From positions 1-16,275 of the forward strand of contig CAIWRE010000138.1 in the NCBI GenBank assembly GCA_903914985.1: a stretch of DNA of 16,275 nt, read 5' to 3'. The notes beneath the pieces were generated by a model. The model was not told the origin of the DNA. It was given only the letters and a program-made list of their open reading frames with translations, and did no database searches. Of this stretch, positions 1 to 7,438 are shown in pieces. The position numbers and the translations under genes were made by a program. The first letter of the stretch is position 1; every line of letters starts with the position of its first letter. The stretch is from an uncultured beta proteobacterium. GTDB lineage: Bacteria > Pseudomonadota > Gammaproteobacteria > Burkholderiales > Burkholderiaceae_C.

Positions 1-291
1 GAAAAACGTGAAAACTGGGTGCGCTATGCAGGTGGGCCGGTGAAAGCCGCGCTGAATTTCGATGGCGGCGCCGATGAACGAAAAAACTGGGTGCATTACC
101 TGGGCGCCGCGGTCCAACGGGTGGTGAACAGCGCGACCTTGGCGGAAACTCTGCAGTGGGTGCAATATCCCCGTGTGGCGGCAGCCCCGAATCCTGCTGC
201 AACCCCGCCTTCTGCAGACAACCGCAATTGGGTGCACTACACCGCAGGTCGCACCTATCCTGCACAGCAGTTCGCGCAGTTGTTTGACTGA
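1..291 (+). CDS. Unknown protein, C-terminal part, with W-V-x-Y repeats
   Basis: This is the 3' end of a gene that begins before the window; frame 1 is open from base 1 and ends with TGA at 289-291. I do not recognise the family. The 96 visible residues contain four W-V-x-Y units, with tryptophans at visible residues 6, 30, 53 and 77 (spacing 24, 23, 24). Three are preceded by Asn (N-W-V-R/H-Y) and one by Gln (Q-W-V-Q-Y). The last two units are separated by an Ala/Pro-rich linker. The gene ends 3 bp before the stop of the convergent pilin gene, so the two are tail to tail. A GTG at 19 could be read as a start, but the same repeat already runs through codons 4-9, so the gene clearly extends upstream. 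No catalytic motif or membrane segment is visible. Confidence 0.7.
   Translation, partial: EKRENWVRYAGGPVKAALNFDGGADERKNWVHYLGAAVQRVVNSATLAETLQWVQYPRVAAAPNPAATPPSADNRNWVHYTAGRTYPAQQFAQLFD
10..243 (+). repeat. In-frame repeat of about 72 bp coding for N-W-V-x-Y units
   Basis: Tryptophan codons lie at 16, 88, 157 and 229, giving a period of 72, 69 and 72 bases. The 12-mer AAAACTGGGTGC occurs exactly at 11-22 and again at 83-94. The third unit has diverged most. The array probably continues upstream of the window. Confidence 0.65.
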
Positions 292-294
292 CGG

Positions 295-705
295 TTACCA
301 GCAGTTCGCCGCGGGCGCGCGAGTCCCCGTTTGATCCACGGTCATCACGTTGCAAGCCGCATCCGTGGTGGCTTGGGTGCCAATCGCCGACGCCCGAACG
401 CTGAACGCACTGGCGGTGGGGGACGGGATGCTGAAGGTGTACTGGGCTGCCAGGGCCGACTGGCATTGCTGCGACGCGGCAGGCAGTGCTCCGCTTGCAT
501 AGCTCAGGTTGGTGGTAAACACACGCTCCATGTACTGGGCCTGCTCCATAAGGCAACCCTGTGCCGCATTGCGCCGGCCCTTGGCCACACTGGTGCTGTA
601 GCTGCCGTAGGCAATGCGCGCCAGCACGCCTGCGATCACGATCACGACCAGCAACTCGATCAAGGTAAAGCCGCGCTGGCGGTTAAAGTGCAGTGGGGAT
701 TGCAT
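295..705 (-). CDS. pilE: Type IV minor pilin, PilE type
   Basis: A 136-residue prepilin-like protein. The type III signal is clear: a short basic leader ending in R-G at residues 11-12, then F-T-L-I-E, with the conserved Glu at mature position 5, followed by a hydrophobic helix of about 20 residues. The text after it (helix with Y-M-E-R, then N-x-S-Y-A) matches the PilE/minor pilin family used by betaproteobacteria for type IV pili. Four cysteines are present after the helix; the last two (C118 and C135) frame a C-terminal loop typical of pilin disulfide loops. After processing by PilD, such proteins sit in the inner membrane and enter the pilus. The ATG at 705 has no strong Shine-Dalgarno. 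Whether it is a major or minor subunit cannot be told; the neighbouring FimT-like gene and small size favour minor. Confidence 0.85.
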   Translation of the reverse strand: MQSPLHFNRQRGFTLIELLVVIVIAGVLARIAYGSYSTSVAKGRRNAAQGCLMEQAQYMERVFTTNLSYASGALPAASQQCQSALAAQYTFSIPSPTASAFSVRASAIGTQATTDAACNVMTVDQTGTRAPAANCW

Positions 706-805
706 GGTGTTTAGTTCATATTTTCAGGACTGCCGAAGAAAGAGTGCGCCCACGCGCCGGGTGACGCTACAAGGATATCGCTTGATTGCCTCAGAATTTG
801 CTTGC

Positions 806-820
806 TAATTTTTTTATTAT
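806..820 (+). promoter_or_regulatory. AT tract with possible -10 box upstream of the fimT-like gene
   Basis: The 163 bp between the divergent pilin genes contain a T-rich run ending in TATTAT at 815-820, five of six matches to a sigma-70 -10 box, 49 bp before the fimT-like start. No good -35 box lies 16-18 bp upstream, so this is only a candidate. Confidence 0.25.
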
Positions 821-868
821 TGCAAAGAATCCGCGCCACTGGCCATTGAATTCACTACCATCGCTCTC

Positions 869-1426
869 ATGGAAAAACGCCGCCTTTGCTGCCGAGCCGA
901 CCAGGGAGTTACCTTGGTGGAGACCTTGGTCGCGGTGACCATCTTGGTGGTTTTGCTGATGGTGGCAGTACCCGCCTACAAATCAATCATCGAAGGCAAT
1001 CGCCGGGCTACGTACGCCAACCAGGTGCTCGAAGATTTGACGCTGGCGCGCAGCGAGGCGATCAAACGAAACAGGCAGGTGGTGGTGTGTGCTTCGACCA
1101 GCGGCACGGCTTGTTCGGGCACTGCAAGCGACTGGACCGGTGGCTGGATAATGTACGTCGACGCGAATGGCAATGGCTCGCTCGATGCTGGCGAGACGGT
1201 TTTGCGGGCACATGGCGCATTGAAACTGCCTTCAGGGTGGAGCGCAACACACAATGTCAGTCCTTACACCGTCCCATTTCGACCCACAGGAGACATTACT
1301 GGGATTGGCAGCACCGGCTTCAGAATTTGCATCATGGACAGCACCAACCCCTGCGGCAGTGGCATTGGAAGCTACTCCAACGTTGTTGCGACCGCTGCCG
1401 GTCGCCTACGCATTGAATCCCAATAA
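869..1426 (+). CDS. fimT: FimT/GspH-type pseudopilin
   Basis: A 185-residue pseudopilin of the GspH/FimT family, which acts in type IV pilus assembly, probably as a priming or minor subunit. The leader ends in Gly13, followed by V-T-L-V-E, so Glu18 is the conserved mature Glu5; a hydrophobic helix runs to about residue 36. The family's signature follows: L-x-L-A-R-S-E-A-I-K-R about residues 60-70, then G-G-W-I-M-Y-V-D with an Asp/Asn/Gly-rich segment (D-A-N-G-N-G) often seen in FimT proteins. Mature position 1 is Val instead of the usual Phe. Cysteines are scattered in the C-terminal half. The gene is divergent from the pilE-like gene at 295-705. The ATG at 869 has little Shine-Dalgarno support, and no closer start would keep the signal intact. 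Confidence 0.85.
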   Translation: MEKRRLCCRADQGVTLVETLVAVTILVVLLMVAVPAYKSIIEGNRRATYANQVLEDLTLARSEAIKRNRQVVVCASTSGTACSGTASDWTGGWIMYVDANGNGSLDAGETVLRAHGALKLPSGWSATHNVSPYTVPFRPTGDITGIGSTGFRICIMDSTNPCGSGIGSYSNVVATAAGRLRIESQ

Positions 1427-1502
1427 GCGTTAGAGGCGCCCCGCTCGCCCCAGCGCCTTGGTGATAATGCGCGTCAATTCAAACGATGCCCCCCCAATTA
1501 CC

Positions 1503-1507
1503 AAGGA
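1503..1507 (+). promoter_or_regulatory. Ribosome binding site deciding the cupin start
   Basis: AAGGA at 1503-1507 lies 7 bases before ATG 1515. It is too close to serve ATG 1509 and lies downstream of the earlier TTG at 1458, so it supports 1515 as the start. Confidence 0.6.
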
Positions 1508-1514
1508 TATGACG

Positions 1515-2009
1515 ATGACCACTCCCGAGCACCCCACCCACCCGGCACCCACCGACTGGAAACACGATGGTGTGCGCGTGGTGCCGGGTGATCAGCTCGA
1601 CGGCAACGTGCCGTCCACACCGGGCATGGACCGCAAGGCGGCTATCAACTTTGCCCGCGTCGGTGCCCAAAAGCTCTGGGCGGGTACCGTGCACATTCAC
1701 CCCAATGCCAAGACCGGCGCCCACCACCACGGGCCGCTGGAAAGCGTGATTTATGTCGTTAAAGGCCGCGCGCGCATGCGCTGGGGCAATTCCCTGGAGT
1801 TCACGGCGGAAGCCGGGCCGGGCGACTTTATTTATGTGCCGCCCTTTGTGCCGCACCAGGAAATCAACGCCAGCGCCGACGAGGCGCTGGAATGCGTGCT
1901 GTGCCGCAGCGATGGCCAGGCCATTGCGGTGAACATGGACATCGAGCCTGCCGAAAAGCCAGAAACGGTGCTGTGGATTGACCCGACCCATCCTCACGGT
2001 GGCGTCTGA
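1515..2009 (+). CDS. Small single-domain cupin protein
   Basis: A soluble protein of about 164 residues with one cupin barrel. Metal-binding motif 1 is visible as G-A-H-H-H-G-P-L-E followed by a beta strand and K-G, and motif 2 as G-D-F-I-Y-V-P-P-F-V-P-H-Q-E-I-N. The histidines and Glu expected for a divalent metal site are all present. The specific reaction cannot be read from the sequence; small cupins of this kind include dioxygenases, isomerases and sensor-like proteins. The start at ATG 1515 is chosen because of the AAGGA box; an in-frame TTG at 1458 would add 19 residues without a ribosome site. Its end overlaps the open frame of the downstream EamA transporter, so the two are probably co-transcribed. 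Confidence 0.8.
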   Translation: MTTPEHPTHPAPTDWKHDGVRVVPGDQLDGNVPSTPGMDRKAAINFARVGAQKLWAGTVHIHPNAKTGAHHHGPLESVIYVVKGRARMRWGNSLEFTAEAGPGDFIYVPPFVPHQEINASADEALECVLCRSDGQAIAVNMDIEPAEKPETVLWIDPTHPHGGV

Positions 2010-2928
2010 CCTGCAGCCAGGCCACGGTCTGGCGCGGGCTCATGTGCTGTGCATGTTGTCGATGTTGGTCTGGGCGGTGGGCCTGCCTGCCGCCGATCTC
2101 CTGATCGGGCCGGTGCCTGCACTGCCGCTGACTGCGGCACGCATTGCCATCGCTGCGATATTTCTTCTTCCACTCTGGTGGATTTCTGAAGGGAGCCAGG
2201 CCTTGCGCGCCGCGCACTGGGGCAAAGGGTTCCTCGTGGGGGGTGGGGGCCTGGGGCTGGGTGCTTTCATGCTGCTCTTGGGGCAGGCCAAAACCAATAT
2301 GGTGACCGTTGCCGTGATCTCTGCAGCCATGCCGGTGGTGGGCATCGCTATTGAGGTGGTGCTCGATGGTCGCAAGATGAGTCTGGCTTTGGTGTTGGGA
2401 GTCCTGCTCAGCCTGGCCGGTGGCGTGATGGTGCTTCGTGGCGATGGGGACGGCCTGGGCTGGGGCCTGGGGGCCCTGTGGTGTTTTGGATCCATCGTGC
2501 TTTACACACTCGGTTCGCGTATGTCGGTCAGTGCCTTTCCCGACCTGACTCCCTTGGGGCGTACAACCGTCACACTGACCGGTGCAGCACTCGCAACCAG
2601 TCTGGCCGCAGGGGTGAACGCACTGCTGGGCGGGGCGGGGCCGCAGTGGGAGGTGCTGGGTCTCCAGGAGCTGGGTGCACTGGCAGTATTTGCCATCGGC
2701 GGTCTGGCCATTAGCCAGGTGCTATGGATCATGGCGATTGGCAGCCTGGGCATTGCGATGTCCTCCTTGCACATCAATGCAACACCTTTCTACGTGATGC
2801 TGATCCTGTTTGCGATGGGCGGTGCGTGGCAATGGACGCAAGCATTCGCCGCGGCCGTGGTGGGCCTGGGGGTGCTCATTGCGCAAGGAATCTTGCCGAT
2901 CGGATGGCGGCGCGCACCTGAAGTCTAG
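1978..2928 (+). CDS. EamA/DMT-family transporter
   Basis: An inner-membrane protein of up to 316 residues with about ten hydrophobic segments in two homologous halves, the pattern of drug/metabolite (EamA) exporters. The first helix begins around residue 22 and the last ends near the C-terminus. The substrate is not predictable from sequence. The start is uncertain: TTG 1978 and GTG 1999 lie inside the cupin gene, while GTG 2044 and ATG 2053 would leave almost no cytoplasmic leader before helix 1. None has a strong Shine-Dalgarno, which suggests translational coupling to the cupin gene. The longest frame is reported here. Confidence 0.8.
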   Translation: MTRPILTVASDLQPGHGLARAHVLCMLSMLVWAVGLPAADLLIGPVPALPLTAARIAIAAIFLLPLWWISEGSQALRAAHWGKGFLVGGGGLGLGAFMLLLGQAKTNMVTVAVISAAMPVVGIAIEVVLDGRKMSLALVLGVLLSLAGGVMVLRGDGDGLGWGLGALWCFGSIVLYTLGSRMSVSAFPDLTPLGRTTVTLTGAALATSLAAGVNALLGGAGPQWEVLGLQELGALAVFAIGGLAISQVLWIMAIGSLGIAMSSLHINATPFYVMLILFAMGGAWQWTQAFAAAVVGLGVLIAQGILPIGWRRAPEV

Positions 2929-3052
2929 GCTCCGGTCGCAGGGGTGTCGCGCGGGTAACCTGCGGCGCTACGCGATGGCATTAAGGTGTTGTGGTGCCAG
3001 GGTCAAAAGCGCGCCGCGCTGCCCGGGCTCTGACACGGGGAGGTGATTCACG

Positions 3053-4369
3053 ATGCTGCGCGCTTTAATGGTATTCGCACTCATTGGCGGGCTTTGCGCC
3101 CTGCCGCAAACATCCATGGCACAGGCCAACCGCATTGACACCATCCGTTCCGACGCACCGCAACTGGCAGCTTATGGCAGCCATGCGGTTGGCGTGACCA
3201 CGCGCGCCGTCGTCAATCCCGGACAGAGGGACATCGCCAATTTCAAGGCGGGCGTCGCCATGCCGACCTACGACCGCCCGCTGACGTTGGAGGTTTGGTA
3301 CCCGGCCAAGTTGGCGTCCGGTCAAGCGCCGGCTGGAACCTACCGCGCTTTGACCCGTGACGGGAAAACCGAAGTGAGCCTGCACGGCCGCGCAGTGCGC
3401 AACGCCGCGCCCTTGAACGATGCCGGTACATTTCCACTGCTCATCGTCTCGCATGGCTACCCCGGCAACCGTTTCTTGCTTACCCATCTCGCTGAAAACC
3501 TGGCGAGCAAGGGCTATGTGGTGGCCTCGATTGACCATACCGACAGCACCTACGACAAGCAGGGGCCCTTTGGCAGCACGCTGCTCAACCGCTCGTTGGA
3601 CCAGCTTTTCGTGCTCAATGCCATGGCGCAGATGGGTCGGTCCGATCCGGTCTTTAAGGGCCTGGTGGACGCCGATCACACCGGCTTGATTGGTTACTCG
3701 ATGGGTGGCTTTGGCGCGCTCAACACCGTGGGCGCGGGCTTTACCGCGGCCAGCGTGGGCTATGCCTGGGGTACCCCCGACGGTGCCTTGGCTGTGCGCC
3801 AGGCGGGAAATGCGGCCTATCTGGCCAGCATGGATGCACGCATCAAAGCCGTCGTCGCCTTCGCCCCGTGGGGCTGGAATGCCGGGTTTTGGGATGCAGC
3901 GGGCCTGGCCGGCATCAAAACCCCGGTGTTTTTTGTGGCGGGCAGCGCCGACGATGTGTCGGGCTATGCGCCAGGCGTGCGCAATTTGTTTGAAGGTGCA
4001 GTGAATGCGCCTCGCTACCTGCTCACCTATGAAAACGCCAACCACAACGCGGGCGCACCCATTCCGCCACCTCAGGAGACCTGGCAACGCGTGGCAAGTC
4101 TCGACTTTGTGCCCGCCGAGCATTACAGCGACGCGGTGTGGGACAACGTGCGCATGAACAATATTGCCCAGCATTTTGCGACTGCATTTTTAGGCAAATA
4201 CGTCAAACGGGATAGCGCCATGGACGGCTACCTGAAGCTGGTGGAGTTTGCTAAGGACGGCAAGTTGTCGCTGGAAAAAGACGGCAACCCCAAGTCCGAC
4301 CACAGCTATTGGAAAGGCTTTCCAGCCCGCAGTGCGGTCGGTCTGCGCTTGGAGCACCGCGCCCCCTGA
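3053..4369 (+). CDS. Secreted alpha/beta hydrolase, dienelactone hydrolase/PAF-acetylhydrolase-like
   Basis: A 438-residue exported hydrolase. Residues 1-23 form a signal peptide with an S-M-A cleavage site. The fold's landmarks are clear: oxyanion-loop H134-G135 in a V-S-H-G-Y motif, nucleophile Ser216 in G-Y-S-M-G-G, a likely acid at Asp300 or Asp301 after a V-F-F-V-A-G-S strand, and His331 in N-A-N-H-N. This arrangement fits the predicted dienelactone hydrolase group related to platelet-activating-factor acetylhydrolase, so an ester or lipid-like substrate is plausible but unproven. A strong Shine-Dalgarno (GGGAGGTGA, about 3038-3046) lies just before ATG 3053. The gene follows the EamA gene by 124 bp and converges on a second EamA gene 23 bp away. 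Confidence 0.82.
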   Translation: MLRALMVFALIGGLCALPQTSMAQANRIDTIRSDAPQLAAYGSHAVGVTTRAVVNPGQRDIANFKAGVAMPTYDRPLTLEVWYPAKLASGQAPAGTYRALTRDGKTEVSLHGRAVRNAAPLNDAGTFPLLIVSHGYPGNRFLLTHLAENLASKGYVVASIDHTDSTYDKQGPFGSTLLNRSLDQLFVLNAMAQMGRSDPVFKGLVDADHTGLIGYSMGGFGALNTVGAGFTAASVGYAWGTPDGALAVRQAGNAAYLASMDARIKAVVAFAPWGWNAGFWDAAGLAGIKTPVFFVAGSADDVSGYAPGVRNLFEGAVNAPRYLLTYENANHNAGAPIPPPQETWQRVASLDFVPAEHYSDAVWDNVRMNNIAQHFATAFLGKYVKRDSAMDGYLKLVEFAKDGKLSLEKDGNPKSDHSYWKGFPARSAVGLRLEHRAP

Positions 4370-4392
4370 ACGGGCCACGCCTTGCGCAGTGC

Positions 4393-5352
4393 TCAGGGAG
4401 GCGTGTCTGTCAGCGTGTGGCGCCGGTGCTCGCGACGGGCAATCCAGATGGTGGACGCCAGGATCACCAGTGCGCCCAGCAAGGTGGTGTGGCTCGGGAC
4501 GTCTGAAAACACCAGCCATCCCATGACGGCGGCCCACACCAGGTCCAAAAACCGCAGCGACTGGGTGGCAGAGATGTCCGTTGCGCGAAAACCGCGCGTA
4601 AGCAGATAGTGCCCGAGTGCTCCCAACATACCGGCACCGGCAAAGCCCAGCCATTGCAGCGGCGTAGGTGCTACCCAGTGCAGCAGGCCCATCGGCATGC
4701 TCAGCACGGTGACCGACAGGGCCTGCCACAGCACAATCACGCCCGGTGACTCGGTCCGGGTCAGGCTTTTTGTCATCAAGAACGAGGCGGCAAAAATCGG
4801 GGATGACGCCAGCATGATCAGCGGATACCAACCGCCTTGGCCGCTGAGTTTGGGCGCAATCACCACCAGCACTCCGGCAAAGCCAAAGAGTGCCGCGACC
4901 CATCGGTCCGCGCGCATGGTCTCCCCCAGAAACCACGAGGCGCCCAGCATGATGAAGATCGGCCCGGTGAATCCGATGGCCGTGGTATCTGCCAGTCCCA
5001 AGTGGGGCAGGGCTGTGAACCAAAACATCAGACCCAGGGTGTGCACAGCGCCACGCCACAGTTGGCCCTGCAAATTGACCGGCCAGTAGCTGCGCCAGCC
5101 CTGGCGCATCAGCAGCGGCACCATGATGATGACGCTGCACAGGTAGCGCAGAAACTGCGACTCAAAAGGCTCCATGGTGAGGGTAATGGCCCGCACCATG
5201 GTATTGAGCAAGGTAAACACCACTCCGCTGAGCGCCACCCAGAACATGCCGCGCCAAACATCCGGCAGCAGGTGACCCTGCATCCGCGCGTGACGAAGCC
5301 ACACGGCGAAGCGACGTTGGTACACAGTAAGCGAGGCACGCACGGCACTCAT
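4393..5352 (-). CDS. EamA/DMT-family transporter (second copy type)
   Basis: A 319-residue inner-membrane protein with about ten transmembrane helices and two EamA repeats. The first half contains F-E-S-Q-F-L-R-Y and the G-L-A-D-T-T-A-I region followed by F-L-G-E, and the second ends in a helix and a basic tail, as usual in this family. It resembles the branch often annotated as S-adenosylmethionine or RhaT-like exporters, but the substrate cannot be assigned. It has an unusually long N-terminal tail of about 35 residues before helix 1; an internal Met at residue 24 is an alternative start (about base 5283). It is not closely similar to the EamA gene at 1978-2928. It may be transcribed with the MipA-like gene 98 bp upstream. 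Confidence 0.82.
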   Translation of the reverse strand: MSAVRASLTVYQRRFAVWLRHARMQGHLLPDVWRGMFWVALSGVVFTLLNTMVRAITLTMEPFESQFLRYLCSVIIMVPLLMRQGWRSYWPVNLQGQLWRGAVHTLGLMFWFTALPHLGLADTTAIGFTGPIFIMLGASWFLGETMRADRWVAALFGFAGVLVVIAPKLSGQGGWYPLIMLASSPIFAASFLMTKSLTRTESPGVIVLWQALSVTVLSMPMGLLHWVAPTPLQWLGFAGAGMLGALGHYLLTRGFRATDISATQSLRFLDLVWAAVMGWLVFSDVPSHTTLLGALVILASTIWIARREHRRHTLTDTPP

Positions 5353-5450
5353 TGGCGCATGCTCTTGAAGAGGAAATTCACCTGCTTAGTATCCGGCGCA
5401 TTCAACCGGAGCCCAGTCGCTCAACCGACAAGCAAAGCGATGCGCGGGAC

Positions 5451-6287
5451 CTATTCGCCTGCCCGAGCCTCGGAGCGCCCCAATGTCCAGGTCAAACCCA
5501 GGCCCAAGGTCGGACTGCTGTTTTGCAGGAACAGGGGGCTGGCAGTGTTCGTTCCCAAACCGTAGTAATCCAACCGGGCAAAGCCAAAGACCCGCAGGTC
5601 AGGGCTCAGGCTCTTGCTGGTGCTCAGGCTGGCACGTGCACTCATCAGGCCCGGTTGGGCATCGAACGCCGGCCGCTGTGCGGTGGCGTAAAGCGGAGGG
5701 ACACCATAAAAGTACTGATTGATGGTTTGGTCACCCCAGGTAAAGCCTGCTTTGGCCGTCAGGCTCCAGCCATCTCCCAGGTTGGCAGCGTCAAGCACCA
5801 AAGTGGGTTCGAACACCAAACCCTGGCCGCGTGTTCCACCGTTGACCTCGAACACCTCACGCAGTGGCATGTCGAGTCCCATCTTCAGACCGGGCCCCGG
5901 GCTGGGCAATTTGACTTTCAGGCGGGGACCAAATTCCAGAAGCGTACCTAAATCAGGCATGCCCTGGCGCACCCGCACATCGTTGGAGCGGGCTGGGAAA
6001 GAGCCGCTGACACCCCAGTCCAGTTCATAGCCAGGCGCCAGTGGGACCCGCGCATCTATGCCATCGCGATCCACACTGAAGCGCTCGCCCCGGAAGATAA
6101 AGTAGGGCAACACCAAACTGCGGTTCATGCGTTCGACGGACGCCGGATAGTCCGGTGATGAGAACGAACCCGCGAAACCACCCACCTCCCACAGCGACGG
6201 CGTCTGCGCGCTGGCGCCCCACGGGCTGGCTGCGAGTGCCAACAAAAAGCAGTTGGTGCGCAGCGAAAGGCCAACGGTGAGTTTCAT
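5451..6287 (-). CDS. MipA/OmpV-family outer-membrane protein
   Basis: A 278-residue outer-membrane beta-barrel protein of the MipA/OmpV family (murein-interacting scaffold or small porin-like proteins). A signal peptide covers residues 1-27, ending A-S-A before Gln. Family signatures include L-P-Y-F-I-F-R-G-E-R followed by V-D-R-D-G-I, the G-S-F-P-A-R-S motif, and G-M-P-D-L. The C-terminal strands alternate polar and aromatic residues, but the protein ends after a short charged tail (R-S-E-A-R-A-G-E) rather than in the usual aromatic residue. It lies 80 bp downstream of the NhaR-like regulator on the same strand, so regulator and target may be linked. Its specific role is unknown. Confidence 0.85.
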   Translation of the reverse strand: MKLTVGLSLRTNCFLLALAASPWGASAQTPSLWEVGGFAGSFSSPDYPASVERMNRSLVLPYFIFRGERFSVDRDGIDARVPLAPGYELDWGVSGSFPARSNDVRVRQGMPDLGTLLEFGPRLKVKLPSPGPGLKMGLDMPLREVFEVNGGTRGQGLVFEPTLVLDAANLGDGWSLTAKAGFTWGDQTINQYFYGVPPLYATAQRPAFDAQPGLMSARASLSTSKSLSPDLRVFGFARLDYYGLGTNTASPLFLQNSSPTLGLGLTWTLGRSEARAGE

Positions 6288-6367
6288 AAATGCCCAAGGA
6301 AAAGTGGTTTACACATTTTCTGCGAATATGGAATTTTTGTGACGTTTTTCTTTCGTTTTCAGCCGAT

Positions 6368-7261
6368 TTAGCCAAATAGCTGGCCACGCGCCGCATCGGT
6401 GATGGCCACAACACACGGGTGGGTGATGCGCCGCTCCACCGAAATTGCAAAAAACTCTTCCACCAACTCCTCGCTGCGGCCCACGCACAGCACGCCAAAT
6501 TGGGCCGCGGTTTCCGCCTCCATGACGCCCGGCACCATAAATACGCCTTTGCCCTGACGGCCAAACGCGGTCATCAAGGCACCATCGTCAAATTCGCCGA
6601 CGATACGCGGCGTGACGCCGTGCCGCGTGAGCCATGCCTCGACCTGTTGACGCACGGAAGCCTGAATTCCGGGAATCAGCAATGGGAAACCGTTCAGGCA
6701 GTGCGGAAACGTGCCTTGGAGTTGCGCCGCAAGCGCCGGCGTGGCGAAAAACGCCATACTGCTGCGCCCTAATGAATGGTTGAAGGCGCGCACATTAATG
6801 CGTTTGGACATGGGCTCATCCGCTATCACCAGGTCCAGCCGGTTGAGGGCCAGTTGGGCCAGCAGGTCCGCAAACTTGCCCTCGCTGGCGACCATGCGCA
6901 CAGGCACAGGCAGTCCCAGTGCGGGCTCGAGCAAGCGATAGACCACAGACTTGTCCACCGCATCAGCCACACCAACGCGGAACTCTTGCACCGGGCGGCC
7001 TGCATGGGCCTGGCGCACCGCAGTCTCCAACTCCCCTCCCAAAGCAAATATCTGGTCGGCAAACCCCAACGCCAGTCGGCCGGTTTCCGTCAACTCCATA
7101 TTGCGGCCATTTTTTTGAAATAGCTTGTGGCCCAAATCCTCTTCCAGCAGTCGGATTTGGCCCGAGAGCGTTTGCGGCGTGGTGTGTAGCTGGGCGCCGG
7201 CGCGCATGACGCCCCCCGCTTTGGCCGTCACCCAAAAGTAATGCAAATGTTTGAAGTTCAT
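6368..7261 (-). CDS. nhaR: LysR-family regulator, NhaR-like
   Basis: A 297-residue LysR-type DNA-binding regulator. The N-terminal winged helix-turn-helix (about residues 1-60) reads H-L-H-Y-F-W-V, then T-P-Q-T-L-S-G-Q-I-R-L-L-E-E and K-L-F, which matches E. coli NhaR more than typical LysR proteins. Further NhaR-like stretches are V-G-V-A-D-A, L-L-I-P-G, G-E-F-D-D-G-A-L-M-T-A-F-G and the C-terminal E-R-R-I-T-H-P. In E. coli, NhaR senses sodium and activates the antiporter gene nhaA and also osmC. No antiporter gene is present in this window; the genes downstream encode a MipA-like protein and an EamA exporter, so the target here may differ. It is divergent from the Rrf2-like gene. The name reflects homology and not a proven sodium response. 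Confidence 0.85.
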   Translation of the reverse strand: MNFKHLHYFWVTAKAGGVMRAGAQLHTTPQTLSGQIRLLEEDLGHKLFQKNGRNMELTETGRLALGFADQIFALGGELETAVRQAHAGRPVQEFRVGVADAVDKSVVYRLLEPALGLPVPVRMVASEGKFADLLAQLALNRLDLVIADEPMSKRINVRAFNHSLGRSSMAFFATPALAAQLQGTFPHCLNGFPLLIPGIQASVRQQVEAWLTRHGVTPRIVGEFDDGALMTAFGRQGKGVFMVPGVMEAETAAQFGVLCVGRSEELVEEFFAISVERRITHPCVVAITDAARGQLFG

Positions 7262-7297
7262 GGCAGCCAGATCTTTTCCGTGAAGCGGAGTCTAAAT

Positions 7298-7316
7298 ACT
7301 TCGAATTAATCGAAGT
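7298..7316. promoter_or_regulatory. Perfect dyad, likely LysR-type operator
   Basis: ACTTCGA (7298-7304) and TCGAAGT (7310-7316) are exact inverted copies separated by ATTAA. The centre fits the T-N11-A rule of LysR boxes (T7301 to A7313). It lies 37-55 bp upstream of the NhaR-like start, where autoregulatory sites of such genes usually sit. A looser copy, TACGAATTTACACGAAG at 7331-7347, lies about three helical turns away. Confidence 0.5.
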
Positions 7317-7337
7317 GAAATTGTAAGAAATACGAAT

Positions 7338-7365
7338 TTACACGAAGAGTAAATGCTTTTACAGT
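7338..7365 (+). promoter_or_regulatory. Candidate sigma-70 promoter of the Rrf2-like gene
   Basis: TTTACA at 7338-7343 and TACAGT at 7360-7365 are separated by 16 bases and are 73 bases or more upstream of the start. Each matches the consensus only partly. The -35 overlaps the second, imperfect dyad, so the NhaR-like protein could affect this promoter. Confidence 0.3.
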
Positions 7366-7426
7366 CTTTCGCAATGGGCCGTGAAGCGGGCCTTGTTTCG
7401 TGCGCCACGGTGGGCACATTTTTTTG

Positions 7427-7432
7427 AAGGAG
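7427..7432 (+). promoter_or_regulatory. Ribosome binding site deciding the Rrf2-like start
   Basis: AAGGAG lies 6 bases before ATG 7439 and so supports that start over the earlier in-frame codon at 7400, which would make this box part of the coding sequence. Confidence 0.7.
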
Positions 7433-7438
7433 ATTGGT

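Noticed and set aside
1434..1458. Inverted repeat AGGCGC/GCGCCT after the fimT-like gene
   Set aside because: Six-base arms, a 13-base loop and no T run make it a poor terminator.
3065..4174. Long open frame of 369 codons on the minus strand
   Set aside because: It lies wholly opposite the hydrolase gene, whose signal peptide and catalytic motifs are clear; the His/Arg-rich translation has no family pattern and is a GC-driven shadow.
4190..5140. 316-codon minus-strand frame across the hydrolase end and the EamA gene
   Set aside because: It is in another frame of the same strand as the well-supported EamA gene and shows no membrane or domain pattern of its own.
5362..5372. CTCTTGAAGAG inverted repeat upstream of the minus-strand EamA gene
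   Set aside because: Too short to distinguish from chance, and no promoter elements fit around it.
4837..5951. Plus-strand frames of 242 and 199 codons
   Set aside because: They are antisense to the EamA and MipA-like genes, with Gln/His/Arg-rich translations and no motifs.
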